The translations under genes and the position numbers were made by a program. A stretch of 64,000 nucleotides of DNA from Ursus arctos (Eukaryota; Chordata; Mammalia; Carnivora; Ursidae): the NCBI RefSeq assembly GCF_023065955.2, contig NW_026622841.1:22627501-22691500 (forward strand), in the 5' to 3' direction. Positions 1-11,689 of the stretch are shown here, one piece after another. Each line of letters starts with the position of its first letter. Within the stretch, counting starts at the first letter, position 1. Below the pieces are notes generated by a model. It searched no databases and was not told the DNA's origin. It saw only the letters and a program-made list of their open reading frames with translations.

Positions 1-295
1 GATACAACAATTCTACTTCTAGGCATGTATTCTCCAGTTGTATTTGTCACATACGTACAAAATAATCTATGCACAAGGTCGTTTACTACAGCATTGTTTC
101 TCATAGAAAAATTTAAAAGGAAAAACCTAAATGCTGAATAAATAAGTTATAGCCATTACAAGAGAATACTACACAGCCACTAAAAAGAATAATCAGGCAC
201 TCTGTGGGCTGTGATAAAGAATGAACTCCAAGGAAACAATAGAACTTCTGTCTACTAGGACACCACAATGAAGAAGAAAAGAAAATGAAGGGGAG

Positions 296-296
<1 letters not shown>
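1..296 (+). mobile_element. L1M-type LINE fragment, 3' part
   Basis: The stretch resembles the sense strand of an old L1 3' region: wording about an extracted sample position, then a segment of the 'atactacacagccactaaaaag' type that lies near the end of ORF2. It is diverged, has no open frame of note and runs into a CA microsatellite. Assignment is by memory of the family pattern, so the subfamily is not given. Confidence 0.55.

Positions 297-338
<42 letters not shown>
297..338. repeat. (AC)21 microsatellite
   Basis: An uninterrupted run of 21 AC units at the end of the L1-like segment. Likely length-polymorphic. The antisense reading gives a Cys-Val run that is not a gene. Confidence 0.97.
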
Positions 339-341
<3 letters not shown>

Positions 342-369
342 CATTTAACTAGCTACACTGTTGCACTTA

Positions 370-505
370 GGACAGAAAAAAAACACAATTGACCTGCAGC
401 CTGGTGCTACCATTTTCCTCTAAGACCTTGGCCAGTCAGCTCTCTGAGCTCTAGCTTCAACTGTGAAATGGGGCTAATAATAACTACTTTAGAAGGCTGC
501 CTAGA
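370..505 (+). mobile_element. MIR-like SINE fragment
   Basis: It contains the MIR core order: a 'gaccttggccagtcagctctctgagc' type segment (split here only as a description), then a 'gtgaaatgggg' and 'taataataactac' tail. It is ancient and diverged, and is interrupted downstream by a Can-SINE. Confidence 0.5.
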
Positions 506-510
506 GGTGT

Positions 511-713
511 GTTTTTTTTTTTAAGATTTTATTTATCTATTTGACAGAGAGAGAGGCAGCGAGAGACGGAACACAAGCAGGGGGAGGAGTGAGAGAGGGA
601 GAAGCAGGCTTCCCGCTGAGCAGGGAGCCTGATTTGGGGCTCGATCCCAGAACGCCAGGATCATGACCTGAGCCGAAGGCAGATGCTTAATGACTGAGCC
701 ACCCAGATGCCCC
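511..713 (-). mobile_element. Can-SINE (tRNA-Lys derived), antisense
   Basis: It reads in reverse from a poly-T/TTTATT tail, through a GA-rich block, to the tRNA-like head ending at 'gagccacccagatgcccc'. It is full length. Flanks show an imperfect duplication: CTGCCTAGAGGTGT (497-510) against CTGCCTTGAGGTTT (713-726). Confidence 0.9.
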
Positions 714-849
714 TGCCTTGAGGTTTAAATTTAAAATTGAATATGTATATTTATACTAAATGGTATTATGTTAAATTCTTATTGTAGGGATCAAATAACA
801 GATAGTCGGTATCTACTATACGATAACCATTTAAAACTTTATATCCATT

Positions 850-1005
850 TTTTAAAAACCACTTTTTGAGCTTTAATTGACATGTAAAAAGCTGTACATA
901 TTTAAGGTATACAACTTGATGAGTTTGGGGATAACTACACACTTGTAAAATCAACACCACCATCAAGGTTGTAGACATATCCATCATCTCTCCAAGTTTC
1001 TTCCC

Positions 1006-1052
<47 letters not shown>

Positions 1053-1405
1053 TAAGAATGCTTAACATAAGATCTATCACCTCAGAAAATTTTAAATATA
1101 CAATGCAGTATTGCTAGCTATAGGCACCATACTAGATAGTTGATCTCCAGAACTTACTTATCTTGCCTAAACTGAAACTTTGTACTGTTTGGCCATCCCT
1201 GCTCCATTTCCCCCTCCTCCCAGTCCCTGGCAACCACCCTTCTACTCTCTGCTTCTGAGTTCAACTACTTTAAATTCCACATATAAGTGAGATTATACAA
1301 TATTTTTCTTTCCGTGTCTGGCTTATTTCACTCAGCATAAAGTCCTCCAGGTCCACCCATGTTGTCCCAAGTGACAGGATTTTCTTCCTTTCTAAGGCTT
1401 TATGT
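850..1405 (-). mobile_element. L1M-type 3' end, antisense, with internal (GT)20
   Basis: The order is typical of an antisense mammalian L1 3' UTR: 'tttaattgacatgtaaaaagctgtac', then 'accaccatcaaggttgtagacatatcc', a GT repeat, 'tccctggcaaccaccc', and 'catataagtgagattata' (segments only partly quoted). The (GT)20 at 1011-1050 lies inside it. There is no coding potential. Confidence 0.7.
1011..1050. repeat. (GT)20 microsatellite
   Basis: A perfect run of 20 GT units inside the antisense L1 3' fragment. Confidence 0.97.
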
Positions 1406-2400
1406 AATTCGTGGCTAAAAAAATATTTTAATGGCTTTTCCCTTTTTTAAAGCAAATAAATTGGTCTATTTTCCTCAACACCAACTCCTTTTTCACTGCA
1501 TTGCTGTATACCCAAATTAAGTTTTCAATTTTCAGAGATTCTAGAATTATGTGGTTAACATGGTACATGGAAGAGAAAATTATTGGTAAGATATGGGAGA
1601 AACCCACATCAGGGAAGGCAGTAATCAAGATTCCGTAAAAATATGATCTGGGAAAATATCTATACAATGCCACCAACTCAGTTATTGGTGTGATGGGAGA
1701 AGTGGGGGTCTACTCAATGGTCCGTTTGTGCTCACAGATATTCCTACTATCTAGCCTGACTGAGGAACAAAGTATCAAGAAGCATGAAGATGATCAGGCT
1801 GATTTGCAACGGTTAGTCTTCAAATGGGAGTCAACCTTCCTAGAAATAGCTGGCTAATCAATTCAATAGACAGTCGTTTCAGGGCCTAGAATACCAAAGG
1901 AGTCGGAATATCTGGGGACAGTCCTTCTCTCCATTCTTTGCATTTACAACAGTGGTGGGAAATGGGATCCTTTAAAGAAAAATAATAATAAAACCGGGAA
2001 AGAGAAGAGACATCATGAGCTACCCTTGGTCCTCCATCTACTGCTTTTCTGTTGCTACCTCTTCCCCCAAAGAGCTAATCCACTGCCAACATTTTGCCTG
2101 TCCGTTCTAGGCTGTGGACTCCTATATCTTCAGTCCTGTCTTCTTTCCTAAGCACACAACTGTCTGCTTAGGAGATATTTCTGCATGAATTGCACTGTTA
2201 CCTTAAAATGAATGTTTTCTTAAAAAACACATTATCTTTCCTCTCCAGACTTTTTATGTCCATCAGTTTTCATTATGTTGCTCTCCATCTCCTCCCAAAC
2301 AGTCAGGCTCCTAACATTTGAGTCCAAATAATCACAATAGCCTTCTACATGATTCTCCTACCTCCAGTTCCTCCTACCCTCCAATGTAACATACGGGAGG
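1406..2400. other. Intergenic, no gene recognised
   Basis: AT-rich to moderate GC sequence without a credible ORF, RNA gene or young repeat. The C/T-rich part after 2020 may be a decayed L2-type LINE, but I cannot align it with confidence. Confidence 0.5.
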
Positions 2401-2970
2401 AAAAACTTTCCCCCCTACATTCCTAGGTTCCATAGCTGAGTCTATGAAATAAACCGGCAATGGGCAGATTAACAGGAGAAAAGGCATACACATGTATTAA
2501 TTTTGAATATTACATGCATGGGGGCATCACAGGGGGAAAAAGTGAACATCCAGAAAAGCTGTGAGATTTGAGAGCATATACACTGCTTAAGTGGTGAAAG
2601 GGGGAGTGTAGGCAACTTTAGGACAGTAACTGTTTTTTTAGGAAAAATGAGGAGGCCCTTAGAAGAATAGATGGGAGATATGATAGTTTGTGAGAAAGTT
2701 TATTTGGGTGTAGCATCAATTCTGGTCTCCTCTCCTGTGACAAGAGTTATCTTCCCTGGTTGATGGAACTCCCAGGGAGGAGACTTCACCATAATGGAGT
2801 TGCTATTGAAGGACCTGCCTTTAGGCAGATAAGGGGAGTTCAGAGAAAGCCTCTCCCTGCGTTTGGTGTTGTGACTCCAGCTCAAACTAATCAATATCCC
2901 AAAGCAGTGTATTTTGGGGTGGCATGTCCTGAACTCTTCGGTTCCCTGCACAGCACAGACAGATAAATCC
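2395..2970. other. Probable old interspersed repeat, class uncertain
   Basis: Phrases such as 'ggcaatgggcagattaacag' (2457-2476) and the following 'ggagaaaaggcatacacatg' feel like a known dispersed repeat, possibly an LTR. I cannot name it from sequence alone. Two overlapping ORFs of 68-91 codons lie here on opposite strands and look fortuitous. Confidence 0.35.
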
Positions 2971-2977
2971 TCCATAA

Positions 2978-4000
2978 CATGCCCTTCGTTGTAGCTTTCT
3001 ACTCAAAAGCCTTCAATGGCTTCCTAATGACCTGTACAATAAAGTCCGAAATACTTGTCAAGGCATTAAAGGTATGCTGTAAGGTTCACATAACTTCCTC
3101 CTCCTCCAGCCCTATTTCTTACTATCTTTACAGCAGGATTTCTCAATCTTGGCACTATTGACATTTTGGACCTGATGATTTTTTTGTTATCACAGACTCT
3201 CCCATGTGGGTGGAACTCATAGTAGCATCCCTGCCCTCTACCTACTACATACCAGACACACTCCCCATCCCAATTATGACAGTCAAACATGTCTCCCAAC
3301 ATTGCTAAATGTCCTCTGGGGGGAAAAAAATCACCCCAGTTGAAAGCCACCACTCTGCAGGAACTTCACACATCCAAAGTTCTAGTCAACTCATTGTTCT
3401 CTCATTTAAAAAAAAGGGGAGGGAGCATTCATTCACTCATTCATTCATGTATTGATTTATGTGTTCACGGTGCCTGTATATATGTTTGTACCTCTTTGTT
3501 TTATCATATTGCTTCCCCTTCCAGAATACCTCAAAGGGTTTTAGGCCCTTGGGGAAGTGATGCTCTTAACTACCAACAAGGTAAAGATCAGATGATCTGT
3601 TCCTCTGGCAGTGTAAAGCCCTCCACCATCTGGTCCCGGATTTACCTCTTCTGCTTCATGTGCAACCGGCTACCCTCTACTCTAGGCAGACAGGTCCCTT
3701 GAGTACACCACAGCTTCTCAGCTTCCAGCTTCTGGTTACTTCCTCTGACTTTGCAGCTCAGACCATGGATTTTCCTTCTCCAGACCACTGAGGTTTCTGA
3801 GCACCAACTCCATGCTCCACTGAACAGCCCATGGCCCTGTGCATACCTCCATCAATATTCCTAGCATGTTCTACTGGCACTGTACATTTATTTCTCTAAC
3901 TCCCCAAATAGACCATGAGCAACTTAAGAGCTAACTCTGTATAATATTTTCCATTGTTTCCACAAATCCAGGCACAGCACCCCTGGTATATAGTCACAAA
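2978..4000 (+). mobile_element. L2 LINE 3' portion, split by a hAT element
   Basis: The first part, 'aaaagccttcaatggcttcc' (3005-3024), is the L2 ORF2 3' signature. It stops at about 3131, where a MER5-like element sits. L2-type sequence resumes at about 3580 ('cctccaccatctggtcccgg', 3620-3639) and runs to the 3' end near 3990 with 'ggcacagcacccctggtata'. The reading frame is destroyed. Confidence 0.65.
3132..3354 (+). mobile_element. MER5-like hAT-Charlie DNA transposon fragment
   Basis: It begins with 'caggatttctcaatcttggc', then 'ctattgacattttgg', and ends with 'caccccagttgaaagccacc'. This is the order of a MER5-type nonautonomous hAT element, with terminal ends that are roughly inverse complements. 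It interrupts the L2 copy around it. Confidence 0.7.
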
Positions 4001-4120
4001 AAAGATAGCTAACATGTATTGAGTGCTTACTCCATGTGATGTTAATCACATCTAAAAAGTACCTTCAGAGCAACATCTAGATTAGTGTTTGACCAAACAA
4101 TTGGGTATCATAGCCTGGCC
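3990..4120 (-). mobile_element. MIR-like fragment, antisense
   Basis: 'tagctaacatgtattgagtg' followed by 'cttactccatgtgatg' is the reverse of a MIR 3' end. It is short and decayed. Confidence 0.4.
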
Positions 4121-4229
4121 AACTTGACACATACAATTCACCATCACGGGCTTGAAGATGGACAATCCTGGGGCAAATAAGAATTAGGTATATTCTATAA
4201 CAATCACTCCCTCTTCTCACTTAATACTT

Positions 4230-4440
4230 ACAATTGTCTATAACATCCATTTGAGATATATCATACAGTGACTTGATTTATTGTTTATCTTTGGTTTCTA
4301 TCTGCCTTGTCTTGCCAACTAAACTAAAAACTCCTTCAGGCAGGAAGCGTATCTTCTAATTCTTTGTATTCCCACAACTCCTTACCCAGAGATGAGCACG
4401 CAGCAGGCACTCACAATGTGTTAAATAAAAGAACTAGTTT
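4230..4440 (+). mobile_element. L2 LINE 3' end
   Basis: It follows the L2 3' plan: 'tgccttgtcttgccaactaa', 'ctccttcaggcaggaagcgt', then 'gcacgcagcaggcactcaca' and an A-rich end (4425-4437). Confidence 0.55.
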
Positions 4441-4959
4441 AGGAATAATGATAAAAATAAACTCAGAAATTCTTTGGGATAGACAATTCAATAGTGTTAC
4501 CCTCAGTGCCCTAAGTGAACACAGTTTGGCCATTTGCCAGGGGACCCTTGTTTTAATCATAAAAATAAACATCTTCATCTTCTGCCATCTCAAGAATAAA
4601 TTCGTACCTCCTGAGAACTGCTGAAGGCTTTGAACATTGCCAAAGGGTTGGTTCTATCTAGAGGATCTGAGAGTAGAAGCCATAGAGGATGGAGCAGGAA
4701 ACTCCAACGTGGGTTAGGAGTGTTAACCCTACAGAAAGTTAACCAGTGTTAACCAACAGAAAGAAAGTATTATGGAGATTAGAGTACAGAAAATATAGGG
4801 CCTCTAACTGCAGGGCTTTAGAAGCAAAAGTAGCTTCCCTGGAATGACAATATTTTTCAATACGTGTGGTTCTTGATAGAATATTTGAGTTCAAGAAATG
4901 ATAAACAGGAACAGAATCCTCCTTGTCGGGTCAAGTCCAAGGCTGTCAAGCTTTTCCTG
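4441..4959. other. Intergenic, nothing recognised
   Basis: No ORF above background, RNA gene or clear repeat. A short direct repetition of 'gttaacc' occurs near 4722-4757. Confidence 0.45.
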
Positions 4960-5195
4960 AGTCTCCAGTCACATTTAGCAGCCCTCCCCTCCACTACGTT
5001 TTCCATTCATTTCCATTTTGTATGCACCATCTTCAAGCTGCATTGTAATTATTTGACTACTTGTCTGAGTCTCTCACTAAACAGCGAATTTCCAGAAAAC
5101 AAAGACTGCCTTGTTCATCTTCTTGTCTCCTAACACCTTGAACAATGACTGGAACATAGTTGGTATTTAACATTTGTTTGTGGAAGAAAGAAGAC
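4960..5195 (+). mobile_element. L2 LINE 3' end
   Basis: 'gaacaatgactggaacatag' (5140-5159) and 'ttggtatttaacatttgttt' (5160-5179) match the diagnostic L2 terminus, preceded by the usual 'aaagactgccttgttcatct'. It is decayed, with no usable ORF. Confidence 0.6.
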
Positions 5196-5237
5196 TTGGA
5201 AGGAAGAGCAGAACAGAGGACACGTGTGTGCGTGTGC

Positions 5238-5267
5238 ACTCAACCAACTGAGCCACCCAGGCGCCTC
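5238..5267 (-). mobile_element. Can-SINE head fragment, antisense
   Basis: Only the tRNA-like head survives, with 'ccaactgagccacccaggcg' as its core. The body and A-tail are missing, so this is a deletion remnant. Confidence 0.75.
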
Positions 5268-5985
5268 GCAATAGTGATTTTAAATAGAATGGTTGGGGTA
5301 GGCTCAATGAGATTACAACATTGTCCAAAATACTTTTAGGGGGTGAGGCAGCATCTGCAGCTATCTGAGAAAGGGGAGAGAGAACCTACCAGCTGAGTTC
5401 AAGAAGCAGCAAGGAAGACAACACAGCTGGCATATTTTGTAGTGTAAGGTGTGAGGTAAGGTGTGTTGTTTGAAGGTGTGACAACCACGCCCTCACGGAA
5501 CCACATCAAAAGACGGAAAGGATAGTATCTCTACCACATTTCTTTTTATCAGTGAAGAAAGTACCTCCAGAAGCTCTGGGGCAGACTTCATACACCACCA
5601 AACCTCCCTAAATTAAGCTATCGATTTAACACAATCCCATTTTAAAAAACCAACACAATTTTTTTTGAAGGGCAAGCTGATTGTCAAGTTCACACAGGAG
5701 AAAAAAAACGAAACACAAAAATTCCAAAAGAGAAGCACAAATAAAGGAAAAGCACCTTATCAACTACCGAATAGTCATCTAAAAGAAAATAAAGTTGGAT
5801 CCCTACATCACACCTTTACGGAAATAAAGTCCAAATTGATCGAAGAGAGAGGAGACAAAGTAGTTAGAGACAGTAGTGGATAGGAGGCTAAATTTTCACC
5901 GTAAACCTTTTGTGTCTTACACTTTGTAGTGCATGCATTGCATATTTAAAATTAGTTATTTGAAAATGTAGCTCTTACATAAGCA
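5268..5985. other. Intergenic, nothing firmly recognised
   Basis: The sequence holds a 72-codon open frame at 5665-5883. It is lysine-rich because the DNA is A-rich, starts without good context and matches nothing I know, so I do not call it a gene. Confidence 0.45.
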
Positions 5986-6155
5986 ACATAGTATAGTAGA
6001 AAGACCACAGACCTGAGAATCTGGTGGTGTTTTCGAGTCCTGGTTTTGCACTAATTAAAATGTAACCTTGGGCAGGTCATTTCATCTGCACTTCATCTCT
6101 AAAGTGTTATATCAGATGAATTCCAGGCTCCTTTAGTTCTAAAATTCTGTAGCAC
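5986..6155 (+). mobile_element. MIR SINE
   Basis: It follows the MIR order: 'tagtatagtagaaagaccac', 'gagtcctggttttgcac', 'ccttgggcaggtcattt', then a degraded tail. The polymerase III B-box region is degenerate. Confidence 0.7.
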
Positions 6156-6740
6156 GATAAACTTAAGCTTAAAAACTGACCTAAGAGTACTATTATCTGC
6201 TTTACCTAGTTTTGACAGTTCCTCTAATAAACAGCAGATGATCTATTGTGGAATTTAACATCAAACGTTATCAGTACCCACCGCATTCACACCATTACTG
6301 TTGAATGAAGACAGCATGCAAAGTGCACATTAGGGCTCAGCCAGGAGCTTCTGGCCGGTTAGTCGTAGAGATAGCTGGTCGTCCCACATACCAGACAAAT
6401 AGATAAGGATCACCTTGTGGGATTGGATGCCTGAGATCATAAGGCCTATGACTCATACCAGAGGGCGCCAAAGGGATTCTACAGTCTACAGCCAACTCAG
6501 AGGCTGATTGTCTGTTTTGGGATTTATTTGAATCTCTGATCTTTTCTGGGCCCCACCTTTTGGCCATCCTACAGAATAACCTCCATCAAGAAAAGGAAAA
6601 GGAAAAGTTTTTAATTAAATTTTTTAAAAATTTTAAGTTAGATTTTAAAAAGGAAAAAGATAAAACAAATCAGTCTGATTACTTGTTAACAACTATACCA
6701 AAGAGTAGTGATTATTAGCTAGCTTAGCCAATAGGCTAAT
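6156..6740. other. Intergenic unique sequence
   Basis: There is no gene. It carries the CTCF-like motif at 6455-6468, a relatively GC-rich patch at 6330-6560 and an A/T-rich low-complexity tract at 6590-6670. Confidence 0.5.
6455..6468 (+). promoter_or_regulatory. CTCF-like motif
   Basis: ATACCAGAGGGCGC matches the core CTCF consensus at 12 of 14 positions as I align it, differing at the first two. It lies in non-repetitive sequence about 28 kb upstream of MEX3C. This is motif evidence only; occupancy is unknown. Confidence 0.35.
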
Positions 6741-6764
6741 TATTTTATGGGTTTCAAGGAATTG

Positions 6765-6905
6765 AATAGCTGAAAGGCCCCTTAGGCATCATCTAGTCTA
6801 AACCACATATTTTACAGATGAGAAAAGGGACGCTGAGAAGGGTCAGCTTTTGTAGTATAAGGTAATAGCCAGTTCCTAGCAAATTCAAGATAAAAATTCA
6901 AATAT
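6765..6905 (-). mobile_element. MIR-like SINE, antisense
   Basis: 'attttacagatgagaaaagg' is the reversed MIR central segment, followed by the decayed remainder. Confidence 0.5.
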
Positions 6906-8950
6906 CCAGGCTCTTGGTCAAAAGCTGTTTCCACTTGTCATCTTTCATCTTTAATTTATCTTCCAAACTGCGCTCTCATGTACTGCCTGCCAAAAGTGTG
7001 TTTTATTTCGAGTAATGGTTTGGCATTCTCTGCTGCATCTGGATCCTGATATTCTTTAGACCCATGACCTAAGGAGCAGAGCTTCGGAGCAGCCACTGAG
7101 GGAAGAGGGCTAAAAGGAACATGGAAATTCCAGTTTGGACCTGCCCTTGAGAAACTGTTTCCTACCCAACCCTCCCCACCATCATCCGTCTCCAATCACT
7201 TACCCAGGGGCACCTCTCGTCGGACACTTTTTTTTAAACCTTCAGGCCCTTCATTTCCATTGCCATCCCCTGCCAAAATGATTCTTAGAACTTATAAGCT
7301 TCTCTCAGAAACACGCCCAACCTACTTCTACCCAGGAACCAGCTGTCAGCAAATTTCCTTGGGGGTTTGTATTTCCCTTTAACTTAAGTAGGTCATTGCT
7401 CTAAAGAAGTGTAAAGATGGAATGAATGAAAATAAGCTGCTGAATTTGGCTTCTGTGAGATTTGTGAAAAAAACGCAATGAGATGGGCAGAGCGGCAGGG
7501 CTGGGCCAGCAAAGGAAGTCCCCCCCCCCCCCATGAGCCTCCCCATGACTCAGACCTTACAGCATTACTGGTCAGACAGGCAGAGTAAACATTCAAGGGA
7601 TTTAATCATAAAGACATGAAGTCACTGTCTTGCCTGGCTCTATATGCATTTCTCCTGAAAGAAACCCAAGTGGGTACAAGAGATGAGCAATCTGCGAGAT
7701 GCCATTTTGTAGGTTGAAAAGAGGTGCTTGGGGCTAAAAAGATGAAGTTGCGTGACCTGAAATGCAGAGGTCTTATCAACACAGTTGACTTCCTTCCAAC
7801 AAAAATCAGTTTGGGGAGTGTTCTATTTGTCACCTCACCCAAGCAGTCCCATCTCCTTTAAAGAGTCCTGAGGCCTACTGTCCACAAAATAACCATCCCC
7901 AGTTGGATGTAGGGTGTTGGGTAGAACACCCTGCAGGATTAGGCTGGGTGACATCAGAGTAAAATGACAAGGATGACCCTGTTGGGGGAAAAGGAGGGGA
8001 GAGTCACAGAAAAGAAACATCAGCATTATAGGGAAGGGAGCATGGCCGGCAGGGAGCAAAAAAAGCCTGGGCACTTTCTGTCACAGCTGGCTCTCACCCT
8101 CTCCTCTCAAGACCACCTAGAAGCCTGCTTCCTGCCGAGTACAGCGAAGCCTACTCTGCCACGGCCGACACACACTCTATTCCATCACCAGAGAAGGTCT
8201 AGTTTGCCATTGCTTAGACACAGCCATGACACCGACCAGGCTGTAGGCATCCTCACTTCCAGGAGACAGAAACATGCTGGAACCTCACTAAAATTATTGG
8301 TTGCAACATTGTTGCCCCCTAAAACTCTGACTCTTAAGATATATAGTGATGCAGGCTAGAAATCTGTTGATAAAGTGTTCCTTAAGGCTAGTCTGCCCTG
8401 TTGGAGTACATACTTCCACTGATCTACTCATGTATTAAGTATCTGTGGAGCACCTACTAAGAAGCACCAAACAGTGGGTAAAGGGTTACAAGGATAAAAA
8501 ACTAGAGTTGTATTCTCCAGTCTGGAAAAGACTTAACCAAGAGAAATAACAATATGAGCCTCATATATAATTCTGAATGTTCTAACGGCCATATTTGCAA
8601 AAGGTAGAAAGAAACTGGTAAAAATTGATTCTAATAATATACTTTACTTAACTCAACAGATCCAACATTTCATTTTGACATGTAATCACTATTTTTAAAT
8701 TATTGATGACATATTTTACCTTTATTGTATGAAGTTTTTGAAATCCAGTGTGTATTTTATACTTATAGCCTATCTCTATTGAGGCACTAAATTCTCACCA
8801 GAAGTATTTGGTCTGTATTTAAATTTCATAAACTTACAGTTGATAAAGTCAATTCACATGCCCAAGTTTTTTCAAACACACTTAAAAGTTTTCTGCTAAC
8901 TTTACTAGTTCTTAAACTTAATTTGTCAGAATTAATTATAATTCAGTTCA
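6906..8950. other. Intergenic, no gene supported
   Basis: This 2-kb stretch has mixed composition. A C12-type homopolymer occurs at about 7519-7532. The largest open frame (7964-8359, 131 codons, +) has no recognisable domain and its codons look random. The right third (8500-8950) is AT-rich. Confidence 0.5.
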
Positions 8951-8956
8951 ATGGTG

Positions 8957-9422
8957 TGTGTATTAGTTTGCTGTTGGCACTACAACAAATTATCGCAAAT
9001 TTGGTGAATTAAAACAAAATGAATTTATTCTGTGACGGTTCTGAAGTCCTAAAATTGAGGTGTTGATAGGGCTGCATTCCTTTGGAGAGCTCTAGGGGAA
9101 GACCTGTTCCCTTTCATTTTCCAGCTACTACAGGCTGTCTGCATTCCTTGACTTGCAATCTGCTCCTCATATCATTCTGACCTCTGCTGCCATCATCACA
9201 CCTCCTTCTCCAACTGATTTTCTCTGATTTTCCTGCTTTGTGATTATAAGGACCCTTGTGATTATATTGGGATACCTGGATAATCCAGGAAAATCTCCCC
9301 ATCTCAAGATCCCTAACTCAATTGTATCTACAAAGTCCATTTTGCCATACAAAGGAATATTCAGAGGTTTTGGTAATTAGGTCGTGGACATCTTTGGGGG
9401 GCCATTATCCTGTCTCCCACAG
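8957..9422 (-). mobile_element. MLT1-type solo LTR (ERVL-MaLR), antisense
   Basis: The reverse strand reads as an MLT1 LTR: it starts near 'gacaggataatggcccc', contains 'cttgagatggggagattttc' and 'ctggattatccaggtatccc', and ends in 'gcaaactaatacac'. It is a non-coding relic of an old retrovirus-like element. No internal genes remain next to it. Confidence 0.85.
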
Positions 9423-9429
9423 TATGTCA

Positions 9430-10160
9430 AGAAACTGAAAGAAGGCTACAATGGTGGATGGAAAGGGCAAGAAGAGAATAAGGAGAGTTATTGTGATGGC
9501 AAGCAAGGAAGGAGCCGTATTGGCAAAATTTTGTAGACCATGACAGGGATTTCGTTCTGTATCTTAAGACCAATGAAAAGTCATTGAATCTGCATGTAGT
9601 AATTAGATGATTGAAGGTAATGGCTTGGACTAAGGAGGTGGCTGTAAAGGTGGAGAGAAATGGAAATATTTGAGAGATATTGAGGAAGTAAATTTTGTAG
9701 AACTTAGCAATAGATAAGCTAAGCAATGCAGAGTAAGGGTCAAGGCCATGTTAAAGATGGTACGTAGGTTTCCAACTTGCTGAACTAGATAGATAGTGGT
9801 TCAGTTCACCACAACCAAAAACATTGCTCAGACCAGGTTTGTTTGGGGGATGTGGTTTTGAACATGTTGAGTCTGAAGTGACTTTAAGAGAACAAAATAG
9901 AAAACTCAGTGGGCAGTTGGAGACAGAAGTGCAGAGTTTCCTCTGGGTTGCAGAGGAATTGCAAAGCTTTGGTTTTTATGTGATTATTAAAGCCTGTGTA
10001 CGAATGAAACCACCTAGAATAGAAGCCAGTAAGAAGAGTGCCTAAGACCTAGCCTTGAGAGAGTTGAACATTCAATGACCAGATAAAAAAGGACCAAGAG
10101 CCTATAGCATCACAAAAGCCAAGAAAATATTATTAAAAGAGCATGTGGTCAATAGAGTTG
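9430..10160 (+). mobile_element. Ancient dispersed repeat, class uncertain (copy 1)
   Basis: The segment holds an ordered set of phrases that recurs at four other places in the window: a passage on 'ggcttggactaaggaggtgg', then 'gttttgaacatgttgagtct' (9858-9877) and 'gggcagttggagacagaagt'. It is a common mammalian dispersed repeat whose class I do not name. No ORF is preserved. Confidence 0.55.
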
Positions 10161-11246
10161 ATGGCTCCTGAGAATTCAGTAAGTGGATTTCAGCAAGACC
10201 AATACCAATTCACCTATACTATTAGTCCACAAACTTCTAGCGGAGCAGTTTACACCTGTGAGGTCAGGGGTGCCTACCATGCCTCCCCACCAGGTTTAAG
10301 TAAATCATGGCCATGGTAACTGGTTTAGAAGTGGGCACATAACCACAGAAAGCTAACAAGATCCATTTGTTGGTACTTCAAGGAAAGAGACTATTGCTCT
10401 TCCCCACTGTCTTGAAACTTGAGGAGACATAGAGCCTGAAGCTATTGCTACCATTTTGGTATTAGTCTAGGACTAGAAGCAACACTGGCAGAAAAAAAAG
10501 ATGGTGAGAAACCAAATATTTATGACATCTTTCTGATTCTAACTCCAGCTGTACCTGAAGCTTGATTTAGCCCTACACTTTCAAACTAGATGAGCCAATA
10601 AATGATTTTTTTTAATCAGCCAAGTACAAAATGTCACTTACAATGGAAGAATACTAAATTCTATGGGAGGATAAATGAAATGTAACCTATGTTTAAGACC
10701 TTTAGAGAAACTGCCTTATGTATTAAGATGATCAGATGTTGACTAAAATTCTCATCATAATCATAACAGATTATGAAAGCAGATAAGAGGATTTGAGAGC
10801 AGGAAAATAAAATAGAAATACCAGAAGAGTTTCTATGTTCATGAGCTCCAATTTGTGAAGCACTCGGAAATAAATAGGAATATATTAAATTAGAGTTAAA
10901 AATTATAGTCCCAGACTGTCTTAAAGTAATTTCCTTATTGTGACCAGAAATCTGGTTCCAAGGTTTTCTTGTTCTCTTTTGTCTTGAGCTTGTATCTTTC
11001 ATGAGCCCTGAAATGGCAATTTTACAGATGCATGAATTATAATATTCATGATTTCCATGGCATTATAATTGTATTCGGTAATTATAATTTTCATTGACAC
11101 AAAAGTTACAGACTCCTGGGATTTGCTCAGTAGAACTTAAAACTGTTGCTAGGCACCTCACAAAAGTGATTATCCCCTTTGTGGGAATTGAGGATTTTGA
11201 CCTTGAATAACTTTTACATTGGGAAGTTAAAATGTACTGGCCTTGG
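10161..11246. other. Intergenic, mostly decayed repeat-like sequence
   Basis: At 10560-10620 the phrase 'gatgagccaataaatgattt' resembles the end of an old LTR or DNA element. The remainder to 11246 is AT-rich with no supported gene. Confidence 0.4.
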
Positions 11247-11647
11247 CTTCTCTGAACCCATTCATTTTTTTTAATTTTAATTCCAGTATAGTTAACATAC
11301 AGCGTTATATTAGTTCCAGGCATACCATATAGTGATTCACCACTTCTTTAAATCACCCCGTGCTCATCATCACAAGTGCACTCCTTAATCCCCATCACCT
11401 ACTTCAGCCATCCCCCCACACCTCCCTTCTTGGTAACTAACCACCAGTTTGTTCTCTATAGTTGAGGCTGTTTCTTGGTTTGTCTCTTTTTTTTTTTCCT
11501 TTGTTTTAGGTTTTAAATTCCACATATGAGTGAAATCATATGGTATTTGTCTTTCTCTGACTTATTTCACTTAGCATTATACTTTCCAGCTCCATCCATG
11601 TCATTGCAAATGGCAAGATTTCATTCTTTTTGATGGCTGAATAATAT

Positions 11648-11689
<42 letters not shown>

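Noticed and set aside
297..338. CRISPR-like or other repeat array from evenly repeated units
   Set aside because: All tandem arrays in the window are simple microsatellites or transposon tails, and the organism is a mammal.
7964..8359. 131-codon + strand ORF as a small gene
   Set aside because: No recognisable domain, random-looking codon use, and a competing frame on the other strand. Could only be raised by transcript evidence.
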